A stretch of DNA of 14,824 nt from Planctomycetota bacterium (GCA_003559755.1 PWKM01000230.1:1-14824); one strand, 5' to 3'. Shown: positions 1 to 7,757, counted from the first letter of the stretch. Program-made: numbers and translations. Notes: a model not told the origin generated them from the sequence alone.

Positions 1-1239
1 ACCCTCCTGCTGCTCCTGCTCGCGGTCGCGGGCCTCGCGGTCCTGTTCGGTGCGAGCCGCCGCCATACGCAGCGGGAAGCCGCCCACTCCGACACCTCGG
101 CGGCCCCGTCGGACGCGCCCCGGCCGGAACCGACTGCCGGGCAGAATGAGGGCGGGCGGATCGACCGCATCAACGGCTACCTCGTGCTCCACGTCGAGGG
201 CACCCCCGAACAGATGGGCGAGCAGCACGGGCGCCTGCTCCGCGACCAGATTCGGAAGGCCTGCCGAGCACTCATCCACGACAGCTACCCCGGCGAGGCC
301 TACGACCGCCTGATCGAGGGCACGAGGGAGATGGAGAAGCACCAGCCGGACGCCTTCCGGCGGGAGCTCCGGGCACTGGCGGACGCCGCGGGGATCGACT
401 ACTGGGACAGCGTCGCCATGCAGCTTTTCGGCGACGTGGACCGCGGCCTGCGGCCCGCCTGGTCGGCGACCGACGGCGGCATGTGGTGTACCTCCTACGC
501 CGTGTTCGGCCCGGCGACGAAGACCGGCGAGTTGATCGTCGGGCGCAACATGGACTTCTACGACGCCGGAGTCGGCGAATACGGGGCGATCCTGATGCAC
601 GTCACCCCCGACGAGGGCCGACCGTTCGTCACCGTCACTTGGGCCGGCATCATCAACGGCTGGACGCTGATGAACGACCGGGGGCTGGTCACCGCCAACA
701 ACTCGGCGTTCGGCGGGGCCAACTCGCTGCGGGGCATCTCGACCTGCTTCCTGCTCCGCAAGGTCGCCCAGTTCGCGGACGATGTCGAGCAGGGCGTCGA
801 GATCGTACGGCGCGGGCCGCGGGCCTGCGGGACGAACATGCTGATCGCCGGCCCCCGCACCCCCGCCGCCGCCATCGTCGAGTTCGACCACGAACAGGTC
901 GCCGTGCGGCGTGCCCGCGACGGATACGTCCTCGCCGCCAACAGCTTCCGCAAGCTCGGCGGGGCGGAGCCGTTCGGCGACACTTGGGGCTTCACGCGAT
1001 ACGGCAAGCTCGAGAAGCTCATCCGGGAGCATCACGGCGAGATCGACCGGTCGATGAACTTCGCCGGCGCACGGGGCGTCCCGATGGCCAGCAACCTCCA
1101 CTCGGCGATGCTCTTCCCCGGCGACCTGATCATCCGTGTCTCGATGGGCAAAATCCCCGCCTACGAGCATCCTTATATCGGGTTCCGGATGACCGATGAG
1201 GGGCTGGTGGCGGAGAACGATGAGGACCCCGAACCATGA
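1..1239 (+). CDS. C45/AAT-family autoprocessing acyltransferase or amidohydrolase, 5' truncated
   Basis: The frame is open from base 1, so the true start lies outside the window; an internal ATG at 184 would remove the N-terminal part. The first visible residues are a run of Leu/Ala/Val (codons 1-17) followed by charged residues, which reads as the end of a signal peptide or membrane anchor, so the enzyme is probably exported or anchored. The body matches the acyl-CoA:6-aminopenicillanate acyltransferase/C45 fold: MWCTSYAVFG (codons 161-170) with Cys163 as the expected N-terminal nucleophile after self-cleavage, then GRNMDFY about 20 residues on, and TANNSAFGG later. Family members cleave or form amide bonds on acylated amines, peptides or lipids; the substrate here cannot be told. 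The stop TGA (1237-1239) overlaps the ATG of the next gene (1236), indicating translational coupling. The family call is firm and the specific reaction is not known. Confidence 0.85.
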   Translation, partial: TLLLLLLAVAGLAVLFGASRRHTQREAAHSDTSAAPSDAPRPEPTAGQNEGGRIDRINGYLVLHVEGTPEQMGEQHGRLLRDQIRKACRALIHDSYPGEAYDRLIEGTREMEKHQPDAFRRELRALADAAGIDYWDSVAMQLFGDVDRGLRPAWSATDGGMWCTSYAVFGPATKTGELIVGRNMDFYDAGVGEYGAILMHVTPDEGRPFVTVTWAGIINGWTLMNDRGLVTANNSAFGGANSLRGISTCFLLRKVAQFADDVEQGVEIVRRGPRACGTNMLIAGPRTPAAAIVEFDHEQVAVRRARDGYVLAANSFRKLGGAEPFGDTWGFTRYGKLEKLIREHHGEIDRSMNFAGARGVPMASNLHSAMLFPGDLIIRVSMGKIPAYEHPYIGFRMTDEGLVAENDEDPEP

Positions 1240-2387
1240 CTCACCGCGACCACTTTTTCCAGGTGCTCGAAGGCGAACGCCCGACCGCGATGCCGTTCTT
1301 CCCCGACATCACCACCTGGTACGCCACCCGCCGGGCCGAGCCGGGCGAGCCGCAGCCGTTCCAGCCCGGCGCACTCATCCCCGACGGCCATCCCATCCAC
1401 GAGCAGCCGGGCACGATGCCGGACCGGTTCCGCGACTGGACGCTGCTGGACTTCTACCGCCGGTTCGACTGGGGGCTCCCGGTCCACATCTACGACTGGT
1501 GTGACGAGGAATACTCGGACGACATCGAATCCGTTCGGACCGTTGAGGGCAGCACGGCCGCCCGCCGGCTGGTCACACCGAAGGGCGAGTTGACCCGGAC
1601 GTGGCGGCTGGCCGCGGACGGCTCGTGGACGCCGCACGAGCACTACGTGAAATCGATCTCCGACCTCGACATCCTGCGCCTGGTGGTCGAGAACACCCGC
1701 TTCGTGCCCCGCTACGAACGCATCGAGGCGGTCCTGACCGAGCTGGGCGACCAGGGCGTCGCCGACGTGACCGTCATGCGGTCGCCGTTCGGCAAACTCG
1801 TGCACGAGTACATGGGCTTCGAGCAGGTGGTCTATGCCATGGCGGACGACCCGGCCGCGATGCTCGAATTCATGGCCGTCCAGGAGCAGAAGGACCTCGA
1901 GTTTGCTCGGCTGACGGCGGAGGGGCCGGGCCGGCTCGTCATCCTGTCCGACCACACCGACGAGACCCTCATCTCGCCCCGCCAGTACGAGCAGTACTGC
2001 ATCCCGTTCTACCGGAAGGTCAACGACATCCTGCACGGCGCGGGCAAGTTCGTCAGCACCCACCTCGACGGCAATTTCAAGGGGTTCTTCCCGCTGCTGG
2101 GCGAGACCGGGTTCGACCTGCTCGACGGCTGCACCCCGGCGCCGATGTTCAACTACGAGGTCGAGGAACTGGCGGACGCCCTGCCCGACGGGATGTATGC
2201 CTACTGCGGCGTCCCCGCCACGCTGTTCTGTCAGCGGCTCCCTACCGAGGAAATCCTGGAGTTCGGCGGCCGCATCGCATCGGCCCTGGCCGGACGCGGG
2301 ATTCTCAACGTGGGCGACATCCTGCCGCCGGACGGGGATATCGACCAGGTGGTCGCCCTGGGCGAGCACATCCGATGCGGGGGCTGA
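1236..2387 (+). CDS. Uroporphyrinogen decarboxylase (URO-D) family protein, non-HemE type
   Basis: This 383-residue protein has the URO-D/MtaA-type layout: an N-terminal HRDHFFQVLEGERPTAMPF segment typical of the family, a middle ILSDHTDETLISPRQYEQY segment and a C-terminal HLDGNFKGFFPLLGETGFD strand (His276-Asp278). The family includes true HemE and many corrinoid-dependent methyltransferase subunits. The methyltransferase zinc motif is usually H-x-C with a later Cys; here the middle residue is Asp278, although a CGVPATLFC stretch (Cys324, Cys332) lies further on. It also lacks the usual HemE N-terminal substrate-binding arginine motif as far as I can see, so heme synthesis is unlikely. The ATG at 1236 sits inside the stop of the C45 gene, so the two are probably made together and may work on the same compound. 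Role unknown. Confidence 0.8.
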   Translation: MTHRDHFFQVLEGERPTAMPFFPDITTWYATRRAEPGEPQPFQPGALIPDGHPIHEQPGTMPDRFRDWTLLDFYRRFDWGLPVHIYDWCDEEYSDDIESVRTVEGSTAARRLVTPKGELTRTWRLAADGSWTPHEHYVKSISDLDILRLVVENTRFVPRYERIEAVLTELGDQGVADVTVMRSPFGKLVHEYMGFEQVVYAMADDPAAMLEFMAVQEQKDLEFARLTAEGPGRLVILSDHTDETLISPRQYEQYCIPFYRKVNDILHGAGKFVSTHLDGNFKGFFPLLGETGFDLLDGCTPAPMFNYEVEELADALPDGMYAYCGVPATLFCQRLPTEEILEFGGRIASALAGRGILNVGDILPPDGDIDQVVALGEHIRCGG

Positions 2388-2390
2388 GTC

Positions 2391-2523
2391 GGCCGGAACC
2401 TGTTCGGGCGGTCGTGCCGGCCAAACGATCGAGCTACACGTTGCGGTCGCCGCCCCGGCCCGCTATCATTTTATCGCGGATATATTCGACAGTTCATTCG
2501 TCCGGCCTTGCGAGGGATATGCT
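2391..2523 (+). promoter_or_regulatory. Candidate sigma-70 promoter for the fused membrane/SpeE-like gene
   Basis: In the 136-base gap after the URO-D-like gene, TTGCGG (2441-2446) and TATCAT (2464-2469) are 17 bases apart, a good spacing for a housekeeping promoter. The gap turns notably AT-richer after 2464 than the flanking coding DNA. The gap begins with a GGCCGG/CCGGCC pair (2391-2396, 2417-2422) around a 20-base loop without a T tract, so it is not a convincing terminator. Transcription would begin near 2476 and give a leader of about 48 bases. Confidence 0.4.
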
Positions 2524-5034
2524 ATGTCGGAAGTGACGGCCCAGCCGGTGCATTCGTCGTTCGGCCTTTCGTTGATCGTGTTCGCCGCCGGCGCCTGCCT
2601 GATGTGCTTCGAGATCATCGGGGCGATGACCGTCGCACCGTACTTCGGCAGCACGGTGTACGTGTGGGGCAGCGTCCTGGCGGTGTTCATGGGGGCGCTG
2701 AGCTTGGGCTACGTCCTGGGCGGCCGGGTGGCCGACGTCCGGCCCGATGTCCGGCTCCTCTCGCTGCTGGCTGCCGTGGCCGGCCTGCTGGTGATGGTCT
2801 CCCCGCTGATCGGCCCGGCGGTCTGCGGGCTGCTGCTTCGAGTGGACGCCGGGGTGGTGCTGAACCGGTTCCGCCCGCTCATCGCCCTGGCGCTGCTCTT
2901 CTTCCTGCCCAGCATGCTGCTGGGGATGATTACCCCCATCGCCATCCGGGTGGCGTCGACCGCCCTGTCCACGGTGGGCAGCGTCGTCGGTCGGCTGTAC
3001 GCCCTGAACGCGGTGGGCAGCGTGGTGGGTACGCTGATCGCCACGTTCGTGCTGGGCGTCCTGTTCGGGAACCGGGCCATCCTCATCGGGTGCGGGGCGA
3101 CGCTCGTGCTGGTCGGGCTGGCCTGTGCCTCTCTTCAGCGGAACATCGCCCGGGCCGGCCCGCCGGTGTCGCGCCCTCGCGGCCTGAAGGCGCCGGACGA
3201 ATCGGACGCACCTGTCCCCGGCCTGCGGCCGCTGGTCTTCGTCTGCGGGATGGTGCTGATGAGCTTGCAGGTGATCGGCGGCGCCCAGATCGCCCCCTAC
3301 TTCGGGAGCACGGTATTCGTCTGGGGCAGCGTCATCACCGTGTTCCTCGTGGCGTTGGCGGTCGGTTATCGGATTGGCGGGCGCTTTGCGGACCGGTGGC
3401 CGACGATGCGGGCGCTGGCCACGGTCGTGGTGGCGGCCGGGATCGGCATCCTGGTCGTCCCCATCATCGCTCCCGCCCTGTGCAACGCCCTGCTGCGGAC
3501 CGCCCCGGGCCAGCAGATCAACGTCCTGCGGCCGCTCGTCGCCTCGCTGGCCCTGTACGCCGTGCCCATCGGGCTGTTGGCGATGGTCGCCCCGTTCGCC
3601 GTGCGGCTGGGCACCCGGCGCGTCGGCGGCGTGGGCGGCGTCGCCGGCCGGCTCTACGCCCTGTCCACCCTGGGCAACGTCGCCGGGGTATTCCTCGCCA
3701 CGTTCGTGCTCGTCTCGGCGGTCGGTCGGACCGGCCTGTTCGAGTGGGCCGGGTTCACCGCGGTCCTGGCGGCGGCCCTCGCGCTCTGCGTCTATGAGCG
3801 GAAGCGGACCGACGGGCGGCCGCCCGTCCTCGTGTCGGCCGTGCTACTCGTCGCGGTCGGCCTGCTCGCGTTCTGGGCGCCCAAGCCGCCGATCCTCCCG
3901 CTGGTCAACCGCAGCCGCGAGCGGGCAGTCGGAATCGTCGAGGCGGCGGACGGCGGCCGCTGGCACCTCATCGAGCACATCCAGGCCCAGCCCCCGTACC
4001 ACTCGCTCCGCCGGGTCATCGCCCGGCGGGATTCGCCCTACCACCACATGGCGGTCATCGAGAACGCCGCCGTCAACCAGACGGTGCTCGGGACCGAGGC
4101 CTTCCGGGCCGACCAGGTCCGGCTCGTCGGCGGCGAATGGCGGCCGGTCACCCCGCGCGGGACGCTCCGTCCGGCCGGGCCGGGCCACTACCGGGACCTC
4201 CGGTTCGACCAGTACACCCAGAGCTCGGTGATGCTGGACAGCGCCGCCCGGCATCTCCACCAGCCGTACACCTCGGGGACCCTCTACAGCACGATGCTCC
4301 ACCTGCCGTTCGTGCTGAACCGCGACATCCGGTCGGTCCTCATCATCGGCGGCGGGGGCGGGGTGGTCCCGATGATCTTCCGCGAGCACTACAGCGAACG
4401 GGGCATCCGCATCGACGCGGTGGAGATCGACCCCGAGGTGGTCAGAGTGGCCCGCGAGTTCTTCGGGCTGGTCGAGGACGAACACCTCCGGGTCCACGTC
4501 CAGGACGGCCGGATGTTCGTGCATAACACCGACGACCGCTACGACCTCATCATCCTCGACGCATATACCGCCGGCGGACGAATCCCGTTCCACCTCACCA
4601 CCCGCGAGTTCATCGCCGACTGCGCCGACCGCCTCACCGACGACGGCCTGCTCCTGATGAACGTGATCAGCGCCCTGGATGGGCCGAGGAGCAAGCTGTT
4701 CCGGGCCGAGTACAAGACGTTCGGACAGGTGTTCGGGGCCGACCGCGTGTACGTCTTCCCCCGGCAAGGCCGGCGGGAGCTGCGCGACCGAACGCAGAAC
4801 GTGATGCTCATCGCGACCGGGCCGGCGGGCGAACGGCGGCTGTCGAAGCAGGAGGTCATCCGCAGGGCCGACCGCGAGGTGGCGGCCGGGCGAATCCGGC
4901 TCCGGCCCGTCGCACACTTCGCCCGCGAGATGCTGACCACCGCCGACCTGGCGGGCATCCCGCTCGACGATGTCCCCGTCCTCACCGACGACTACGCCCC
5001 GGTCGATTTCATGGTCGTCCCCCTCGAGGAATAA
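2524..5034 (+). CDS. Fused multi-pass membrane protein with C-terminal spermidine-synthase-like domain; internally duplicated
   Basis: The reading frame is open from 2197, but the first 109 codons lie over the previous gene and the promoter; the ATG at 2524, preceded by a GAGGG (2513-2516 region), gives 836 residues starting MSEVTAQPVHSS. Two homologous membrane halves follow: residues about 18-208 and 237-427, with APYFGSTVYVWGSV (from 38) echoed by APYFGSTVFVWGSV (from 257), and RLYALNAVGSVVGT echoed by RLYALSTLGNVAGV. A further membrane segment lies near 433-455. The rest is a spermidine-synthase-like Rossmann domain: N-terminal YHHMAVIE strand, IIGGGGGVV (607-615), Glu634-Ile-Asp636 for the SAM-type ribose, and ILDAYTAGGRIPFHLTT from 677. 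The usual GGGDG Asp is Gly612 and the second Asp of the polyamine-synthase D-x-x-D is Thr682, so aminopropyl transfer is doubtful. The fused MFS/spermidine-synthase family is widespread and largely uncharacterised; this one has a doubled membrane part. Confidence 0.88.
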   Translation: MSEVTAQPVHSSFGLSLIVFAAGACLMCFEIIGAMTVAPYFGSTVYVWGSVLAVFMGALSLGYVLGGRVADVRPDVRLLSLLAAVAGLLVMVSPLIGPAVCGLLLRVDAGVVLNRFRPLIALALLFFLPSMLLGMITPIAIRVASTALSTVGSVVGRLYALNAVGSVVGTLIATFVLGVLFGNRAILIGCGATLVLVGLACASLQRNIARAGPPVSRPRGLKAPDESDAPVPGLRPLVFVCGMVLMSLQVIGGAQIAPYFGSTVFVWGSVITVFLVALAVGYRIGGRFADRWPTMRALATVVVAAGIGILVVPIIAPALCNALLRTAPGQQINVLRPLVASLALYAVPIGLLAMVAPFAVRLGTRRVGGVGGVAGRLYALSTLGNVAGVFLATFVLVSAVGRTGLFEWAGFTAVLAAALALCVYERKRTDGRPPVLVSAVLLVAVGLLAFWAPKPPILPLVNRSRERAVGIVEAADGGRWHLIEHIQAQPPYHSLRRVIARRDSPYHHMAVIENAAVNQTVLGTEAFRADQVRLVGGEWRPVTPRGTLRPAGPGHYRDLRFDQYTQSSVMLDSAARHLHQPYTSGTLYSTMLHLPFVLNRDIRSVLIIGGGGGVVPMIFREHYSERGIRIDAVEIDPEVVRVAREFFGLVEDEHLRVHVQDGRMFVHNTDDRYDLIILDAYTAGGRIPFHLTTREFIADCADRLTDDGLLLMNVISALDGPRSKLFRAEYKTFGQVFGADRVYVFPRQGRRELRDRTQNVMLIATGPAGERRLSKQEVIRRADREVAAGRIRLRPVAHFAREMLTTADLAGIPLDDVPVLTDDYAPVDFMVVPLEE

Positions 5035-5070
5035 AGCGGCGACCGCCTGCTGATCGTGCCCGATTCCGGC

Positions 5071-5098
5071 TTGAAGCGATCCAAGCGGGGCTTACAAT
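5071..5098 (+). promoter_or_regulatory. Candidate sigma-70 promoter for the polysaccharide lyase gene
   Basis: TTGAAG (5071-5076) and TACAAT (5093-5098) are separated by 16 bases in the short gap before the lyase gene. If used, transcription would start near 5105, almost on top of the Shine-Dalgarno sequence at 5106-5112, giving a very short leader of about 13 bases. The match is good but the short leader lowers confidence. Confidence 0.4.
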
Positions 5099-5105
5099 GG
5101 ACCGC

Positions 5106-5112
5106 AAGGAGG
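5106..5112 (+). promoter_or_regulatory. Ribosome binding site that decides the lyase start
   Basis: AAGGAGG is a full anti-16S match, ending 5 bases before the ATG at 5118. An upstream in-frame ATG at 5097 would place this site inside the coding region, so 5118 is the preferred start. Confidence 0.75.
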
Positions 5113-5117
5113 TGCCA

Positions 5118-7175
5118 ATGGATGTCGCCCTGAGATGCTGCGTCCCGATTGTGGTCCTCGCCGCCGCCCTCGCGATGGGCGAGGCGGCCGCTGCGAACGA
5201 GGAGGCCCCGATGCCGGAAAACCGTCCCCGTATCATCATCGAGCGGGCCCGCGAACTGATGCTCGACCGCCGACCGCCCGGTGCCGCCGCGGCCCGGGAA
5301 CTGGCCGCCGCCGTGACCGAGGACGGCCGCTGGCCGGATATCGATTACCGCGACAACACGGGGTCGGCATGGCGCGTCGCACAACACCTGGCGCGGACCC
5401 GGCGGCTGGCCCTGGCGGCGACGCACCCGGAGAGCGCGGCACGAGATGACGACGCCGTCCGGGATGCCATGTGGCGGGCGCTGGACCACTGGCTCGAGCG
5501 ACGCTATCAGAACCCGAACTGGTGGCACAATCGGATCGGGACGCCTCGGCAGATGCGGGACGTGCTGGTCCTGCTCGACCCGGAACTGACGGCCGAACGC
5601 CGGGCCGCCGGCTGGGAAGTGGTCGGCCAGTACGGCCGCGTCGACATGACCGGGGCCAACCTCATCTGGGTGGCCGACCTCGCCCTCCACCGGGCGGCGG
5701 CGGCCGACAACGAAGACCTGCTGCGCCGGACCGCAGCACGCGCCGCCGCAGAAATCAAGATAACGACCGGCGAAGGGATTCAGCCCGACTTCAGCTTCCA
5801 CCAGCACGACAGACGGCTGCAGCAGTTCCACTACGGCGGCGCCTACGCACACGAACTGTGCCGGCTCGCCTGGCTGCTCCGCGACACGCCCTGGGCCTTC
5901 CCCGACGATCGGGCCGCTATCCTCGCCGACTACATCATCGAGGGCATGGACTGGATGCGGCGCGGCGAGTACACCGTGCCGGGCACGCTGTGCCGGGCCG
6001 CGAGCAGGCGCAACGCGCTGGGCGGAAAGAACCTGGCCGGCCACCTGCGGCTGCTCCGCGACGTGATGCCCGAACGGGCCGACGAGATGGACGCGATCAT
6101 CGACCGGGAGGCGGGCCGGGGCGAGCCGCTGGTCGGCTTCCGCCACTTCCCCCGCAGCGATTTCACCGCCTACCACCGCCCGCAGTTCAGCGTGTTCCTC
6201 AAGACCGTCTCCAGCCGAACCCTGTTTGCCGAGCAGATTAACCAGGAGAACCTGAGGGGCCGCCGCATGCATTCCGGGAACGCCTACTTCATGCGGGACG
6301 GCCGGGAATACTACAACCTGATGCCGGTGTGGGACTGGTTCTGGTTCCCCGGGATCACCATCGCCGCTCGCCTGCCCGACCTCTCCCGCCGCTGTTTCGT
6401 CGGCGGGGCCGGCGACGGGCAGAGCGGGCTGGCGGCGATGGACTACCGGTTCGGCGACGCCCTCACCGCTCGCAAGGCCTGGTTCTTCCACGGCGACCGG
6501 GCGGTCTATCTGACGGGCGACCTCCGGGCACCGGACCACCCCCACCCCGTGTTCACCTCGCTCGACCAGTCGCGGCTCGACGGCGATGTCACCCTCGGCA
6601 TCGGCGGGCGGCGCGTCGTGCCCGAGGCCGGCGGGACAGTCCGTGACGTCGACTGGCTGCACCACCGGGGCGTGGCATACGTCCTGTTCCGGCCGGGCCG
6701 GATCGAGCTCAACATCGGCGAGGTCGAGGGGAGCTGGCACACCATCAACCGCGGCTACCCGGACGAGCCGGTGACCGACCGCGTGTTCCGACCGCTGCTG
6801 CATCACGGCGAGAGGCCCGACGGGCTCGGCTCGGCCCACCTGCTCGGCCCGGCGGACACCCCCGACGACGCGGCGGAGCTGGCCGACCGGCCGGGGGTCG
6901 AGGTGCTGGCGAACGGCGGCGATGTCCAGGCGGTCCGGTTCGACGACGGGACGCTGATGGCGGCATTCTTCGTGCCGGGCGCGGTGGGGGCAGACGGCGA
7001 AGAACTGCTGCGGGTGGACCGCCCGTGCCTGATGATGGTGCGCGACGGCGTCGCGTGGGTGTCGGACCCGGAGCACAGAGAAGTGACCGTCGCCATCAGG
7101 GCGTTCGGCGGCGACCGGATCGAGGTGAACCTGCCCGGCGACGGCACCGCCGCCCGCCGGGAACTCCCCCGGTAG
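5118..7175 (+). CDS. Secreted polysaccharide lyase family 8 (PL8; hyaluronate/chondroitin/xanthan/alginate-type)
   Basis: The 685-residue product begins with a signal peptide (MDVALRCCVPIVVLAAALAM, cleavage near Ala-Ala-Ala about residue 25), so it acts outside the cytoplasm. It then follows the PL8 plan: an alpha/alpha-toroid with NWWHNRIGTP (134-143) lining the cleft and a C-terminal beta-sandwich part. The known PL8 catalytic residues can be placed by spacing: Asn181 in MTGANL, His230 in SFHQHD, Tyr239 in HYGGAY, and Arg293/Arg297 in LCRAASRR. The His-Tyr gap of 9 and the Tyr-Arg gaps of 54 and 58 equal those of chondroitin AC lyase, and the Asn-His gap is 49 against 50. PL8 enzymes break uronic-acid-containing or pyruvylated-mannose-containing polymers by beta-elimination; the substrate cannot be read from the sequence. 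No SusCD pair, sulfatase or glucuronyl hydrolase lies within the window. Length is normal for the family. Confidence 0.88.
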   Translation: MDVALRCCVPIVVLAAALAMGEAAAANEEAPMPENRPRIIIERARELMLDRRPPGAAAARELAAAVTEDGRWPDIDYRDNTGSAWRVAQHLARTRRLALAATHPESAARDDDAVRDAMWRALDHWLERRYQNPNWWHNRIGTPRQMRDVLVLLDPELTAERRAAGWEVVGQYGRVDMTGANLIWVADLALHRAAAADNEDLLRRTAARAAAEIKITTGEGIQPDFSFHQHDRRLQQFHYGGAYAHELCRLAWLLRDTPWAFPDDRAAILADYIIEGMDWMRRGEYTVPGTLCRAASRRNALGGKNLAGHLRLLRDVMPERADEMDAIIDREAGRGEPLVGFRHFPRSDFTAYHRPQFSVFLKTVSSRTLFAEQINQENLRGRRMHSGNAYFMRDGREYYNLMPVWDWFWFPGITIAARLPDLSRRCFVGGAGDGQSGLAAMDYRFGDALTARKAWFFHGDRAVYLTGDLRAPDHPHPVFTSLDQSRLDGDVTLGIGGRRVVPEAGGTVRDVDWLHHRGVAYVLFRPGRIELNIGEVEGSWHTINRGYPDEPVTDRVFRPLLHHGERPDGLGSAHLLGPADTPDDAAELADRPGVEVLANGGDVQAVRFDDGTLMAAFFVPGAVGADGEELLRVDRPCLMMVRDGVAWVSDPEHREVTVAIRAFGGDRIEVNLPGDGTAARRELPR

Positions 7176-7255
7176 CCCGCACCTGCGGGATGAAGGCGGA
7201 CCGGCGCTGGTTGGTATGCATCTTGCCCGCCTCTCGGATTTTACGAGGCGGTGCA

Positions 7256-7379
7256 GTTGTGGCACGGGCTTCCAGCCCGTGATTGATTGAAGCACGGCCA
7301 GGATGGCCGTGCCACGGGGAAGCAACGGCCGCCCCTCACCCGTCCGCTTCGCGGCCGACCTCTCCCCGGCGGGGAGAGG
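7256..7379. repeat. Dispersed palindromic repeat, copy 1
   Basis: This copy contains two adjacent perfect hairpins, CACGGGCT-tcc-AGCCCGTG (7263-7281) and CACGGCCA-gga-TGGCCGTG (7293-7311), which are themselves enclosed by GTGGCACGG (7259-7267) pairing with CCGTGCCAC (7307-7315). So the RNA or single-stranded DNA can fold either as two small hairpins or as one long one. A third palindrome, CCTCTCCCC-ggc-GGGGAGAGG (7359-7379), closes the unit. Copy 2 starts 153 bases downstream with near-identical sequence. Confidence 0.85.
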
Positions 7380-7408
7380 GGTTGGAAGCACACTCGCTCG
7401 CCAGCAGT

Positions 7409-7530
7409 GTTGTGGCACGGGCTTCCAGCCCGTGATTGATTAAACACGGCCAGGATGGCCGTGCCACGGGGAAGCCAACGGCCCGCCCCTCACCCGGCCG
7501 CTTCGCGGCCGACCTCTCCCCGCCAGGGCG
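7409..7530. repeat. Dispersed palindromic repeat, copy 2
   Basis: This is the direct repeat of the unit at 7256. The first hairpin (7416-7434) and second hairpin (7445-7463) are identical to copy 1; the spacer between them is one base shorter and differs (ATTAAA against ATTGAAG). The following block has GGCCGC-ttc-GCGGCC (7496-7510) as a perfect palindrome where copy 1 has a mismatch, while the closing CCTCTCCCC palindrome is degraded. The two copies therefore diverged independently. Confidence 0.85.
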
Positions 7531-7590
7531 AAGGTCTCTGCGTTTATCTGTGTTCATCTGCGGTTCCCGATCAGACCCCTCACCGTCCGT

Positions 7591-7650
7591 TCCCATGCTC
7601 CCATGCCCCCACGCTCCCATGCCCCCGCTCCCGCGCTCCCACGCGCCCAT
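7591..7650. repeat. Low-complexity TCCCATGC tract
   Basis: About 60 bases made of imperfect TCCCATGC and TCCCATGCCCCC units (starts near 7591, 7599, 7615, 7629, 7637) with strong strand bias: almost all C, T and few G. It looks like a slippage-prone microsatellite-like tract rather than coding sequence. It ends 17 bases upstream of the nagB -35 box. Confidence 0.65.
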
Positions 7651-7666
7651 CGGCGGGCCGGCGAGC

Positions 7667-7694
7667 TTGACAGCCCGAGGCGTCCCTCTATAAT
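7667..7694 (+). promoter_or_regulatory. Strong sigma-70 promoter of the nagB operon
   Basis: TTGACA (7667-7672) and TATAAT (7689-7694) are both exact consensus hexamers with a 16-base spacer. Transcription would start near 7701, leaving a leader of about 57 bases before nagB. It stands out against GC-rich surroundings and nothing else in the spacer competes with it. Confidence 0.85.
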
Positions 7695-7757
7695 CGCCGC
7701 AAGGTTCATGAGAAATATCTGCCCGGCACTTGGGCGGCACGACTGGGAGAGGTGACT

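Larger units (their letters stand above)
7176..7757. other. Gene-free repeat-rich spacer between the lyase and nagB
   Basis: No credible gene lies in these 582 bases; short open frames here are by-products of the repeats. From left to right: a small CCCGC/GCGGG hairpin right after the lyase stop (7176-7189); a 7-bp CCGCCTC/GAGGCGG inverted repeat around a T-containing loop (7227-7251) that could stop transcription weakly; two copies of a nested-palindrome repeat; a GCGTTTATCTGTGTTCATCTG stretch near 7540-7561 that resembles a motif dispersed in many environmental genomes; a CTCCCATGC-type low-complexity tract (7591-7650); and the nagB promoter. Confidence 0.8.

Noticed and set aside
1173..2369. 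398-codon minus-strand frame opposite the URO-D-like gene
   Set aside because: The plus-strand product is a recognisable family with a coupled start; the reverse frame has low-complexity Arg/Val/Asp composition typical of shadows.
2391..2422. GGCCGG/CCGGCC inverted repeat as a terminator after the URO-D-like gene
   Set aside because: Only 6 bp, 20-base loop and no T tract; it does not meet terminator criteria.
2197..2523. N-terminal extension of the fused membrane protein from 2197
   Set aside because: It lies over the end of the URO-D-like gene and the candidate promoter; the translation there lacks membrane character and the ATG at 2524 begins the conserved part.
4992..7418. 808-codon open frame on the minus strand opposite the lyase
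   Set aside because: It is a shadow of high-GC codon bias in the PL8 gene, is rich in Arg/Pro/Val/His without domains, and its N-terminal part runs through the dispersed repeats.
7256..7530. CRISPR array
   Set aside because: Only two long copies 153 bases apart, each internally palindromic, with no spacers of regular length and no cas genes.
7336..7740. Small proteins encoded in the repeat region on either strand
   Set aside because: Their translations (for example MGAWERGSGGMGAW) simply read the repeats and low-complexity tract, with no start signals; such spurious frames recur wherever these repeats occur.
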